Assembly (NCBI GenBank): GCA_025869455.1
Contig: JAOZVT010000803.1
Coordinates: forward strand, 1-5,148
Direction: 5' to 3'
Length of the DNA: 5,148 bases
DNA from: Prosthecobacter sp.
Lineage (GTDB): Bacteria; Verrucomicrobiota; Verrucomicrobiia; Verrucomicrobiales; Verrucomicrobiaceae
How positions within the stretch are numbered: position 1 is the stretch's first letter; every line of letters begins with the position of its first letter. The notes under the pieces were generated by a model that was not told the origin of the DNA, did no database searches, and saw only the letters and a list, made by a program, of their open reading frames with translations. Positions 5,034 to 5,148 of the stretch are shown here, in pieces. Made by a program: the position numbers and the translations under genes.

Positions 5034-5148
5034 ATGTCTGTCTCACCTGCGCATGATCCAGATCTCCTGCTTATCCAGCAGGCGCAGTCAGGAGACATGG
5101 ACGCTTTTGATGAAATCATCCGCCGCCATCAGCCCACCATGACCGCTC
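5034..5148 (+). CDS. ECF-type RNA polymerase sigma factor, N-terminal start (partial)
   Basis: Thirty-eight codons are visible from ATG 5034 before the window ends. After a short leader (MSVSPAH) the residues DPDLLLIQQAQSGDMDAF and DEIIRRHQPTM match the opening of sigma-70 region 2 of ECF sigma factors ('D..L...AQ.GD..AF..L...Y.P.'). ECF factors direct RNA polymerase to special promoters, often in response to envelope signals, and are usually held by an anti-sigma factor encoded next door; any such gene would be to the right of the window. Histidine replaces the common Tyr/His position before Q-P, which is normal variation. The start has no Shine-Dalgarno; the leader is pyrimidine-rich (TCTCTCTCTTCTG). 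The subfamily cannot be told from region 2 alone. Confidence 0.8.
   Translation, partial: MSVSPAHDPDLLLIQQAQSGDMDAFDEIIRRHQPTMTA

Noticed and set aside
4933..5142. Plus-strand open frame of 69 codons overlapping the right end
   Set aside because: It is out of frame with the ECF sigma start at 5034, which has clear family similarity, and it has no recognisable features.

Overview
The window looks like a chromosomal segment of a free-living Gram-negative bacterium, most likely from the Verrucomicrobiota. That placement is inferred from three things: the style of the IS66 TnpA-like fragment, several small secreted proteins without close matches to well-known families, and gene starts that lack a Shine-Dalgarno sequence. 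No marker settles the genus.

Layout from left to right. The last 65 codons of rpoC (RNA polymerase beta' subunit) enter from the left and end at a strong intrinsic terminator. Next comes a convergent intergenic region of about 600 bases (200-803) with no intact gene. It holds a 300-bp IS66-derived mini-element (352-651). The element has GTAAGCG/CGCTTAC ends and a 5' piece of tnpA. It sits exactly between two copies of a diverged direct repeat of about 100 bp (253-351 and 652-752). On the minus strand follow a multi-spanning O-antigen ligase/polymerase-like membrane protein (804-2162) and, upstream of it in the same direction, folD (2248-3120), the one-carbon folate enzyme.

To the right of folD everything reads on the plus strand. 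A 135-base divergent spacer leads into three exported proteins in a row: a Ser/Thr/Gly-rich protein with an exact 27-residue repeat period (3256-3639), a Spy/CpxP-like protein with two LTxxQ-type motifs (3684-4184), and an unrecognised secreted protein (4271-4936). After a 97-base spacer containing an inverted repeat, the first 38 codons of an ECF-type sigma factor run off the right edge (5034-5148).

How the genes may work together: rpoC and folD are housekeeping genes, and the O-antigen ligase-like protein belongs to surface polysaccharide assembly. The three exported proteins just upstream of an ECF sigma factor could form an envelope-stress or surface module, but this rests on order, strand and spacing only. 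The most unusual structure is the repeat / mini-IS66 / repeat arrangement between rpoC and the ligase gene. No tRNA, rRNA, CRISPR array or intact transposase was seen.
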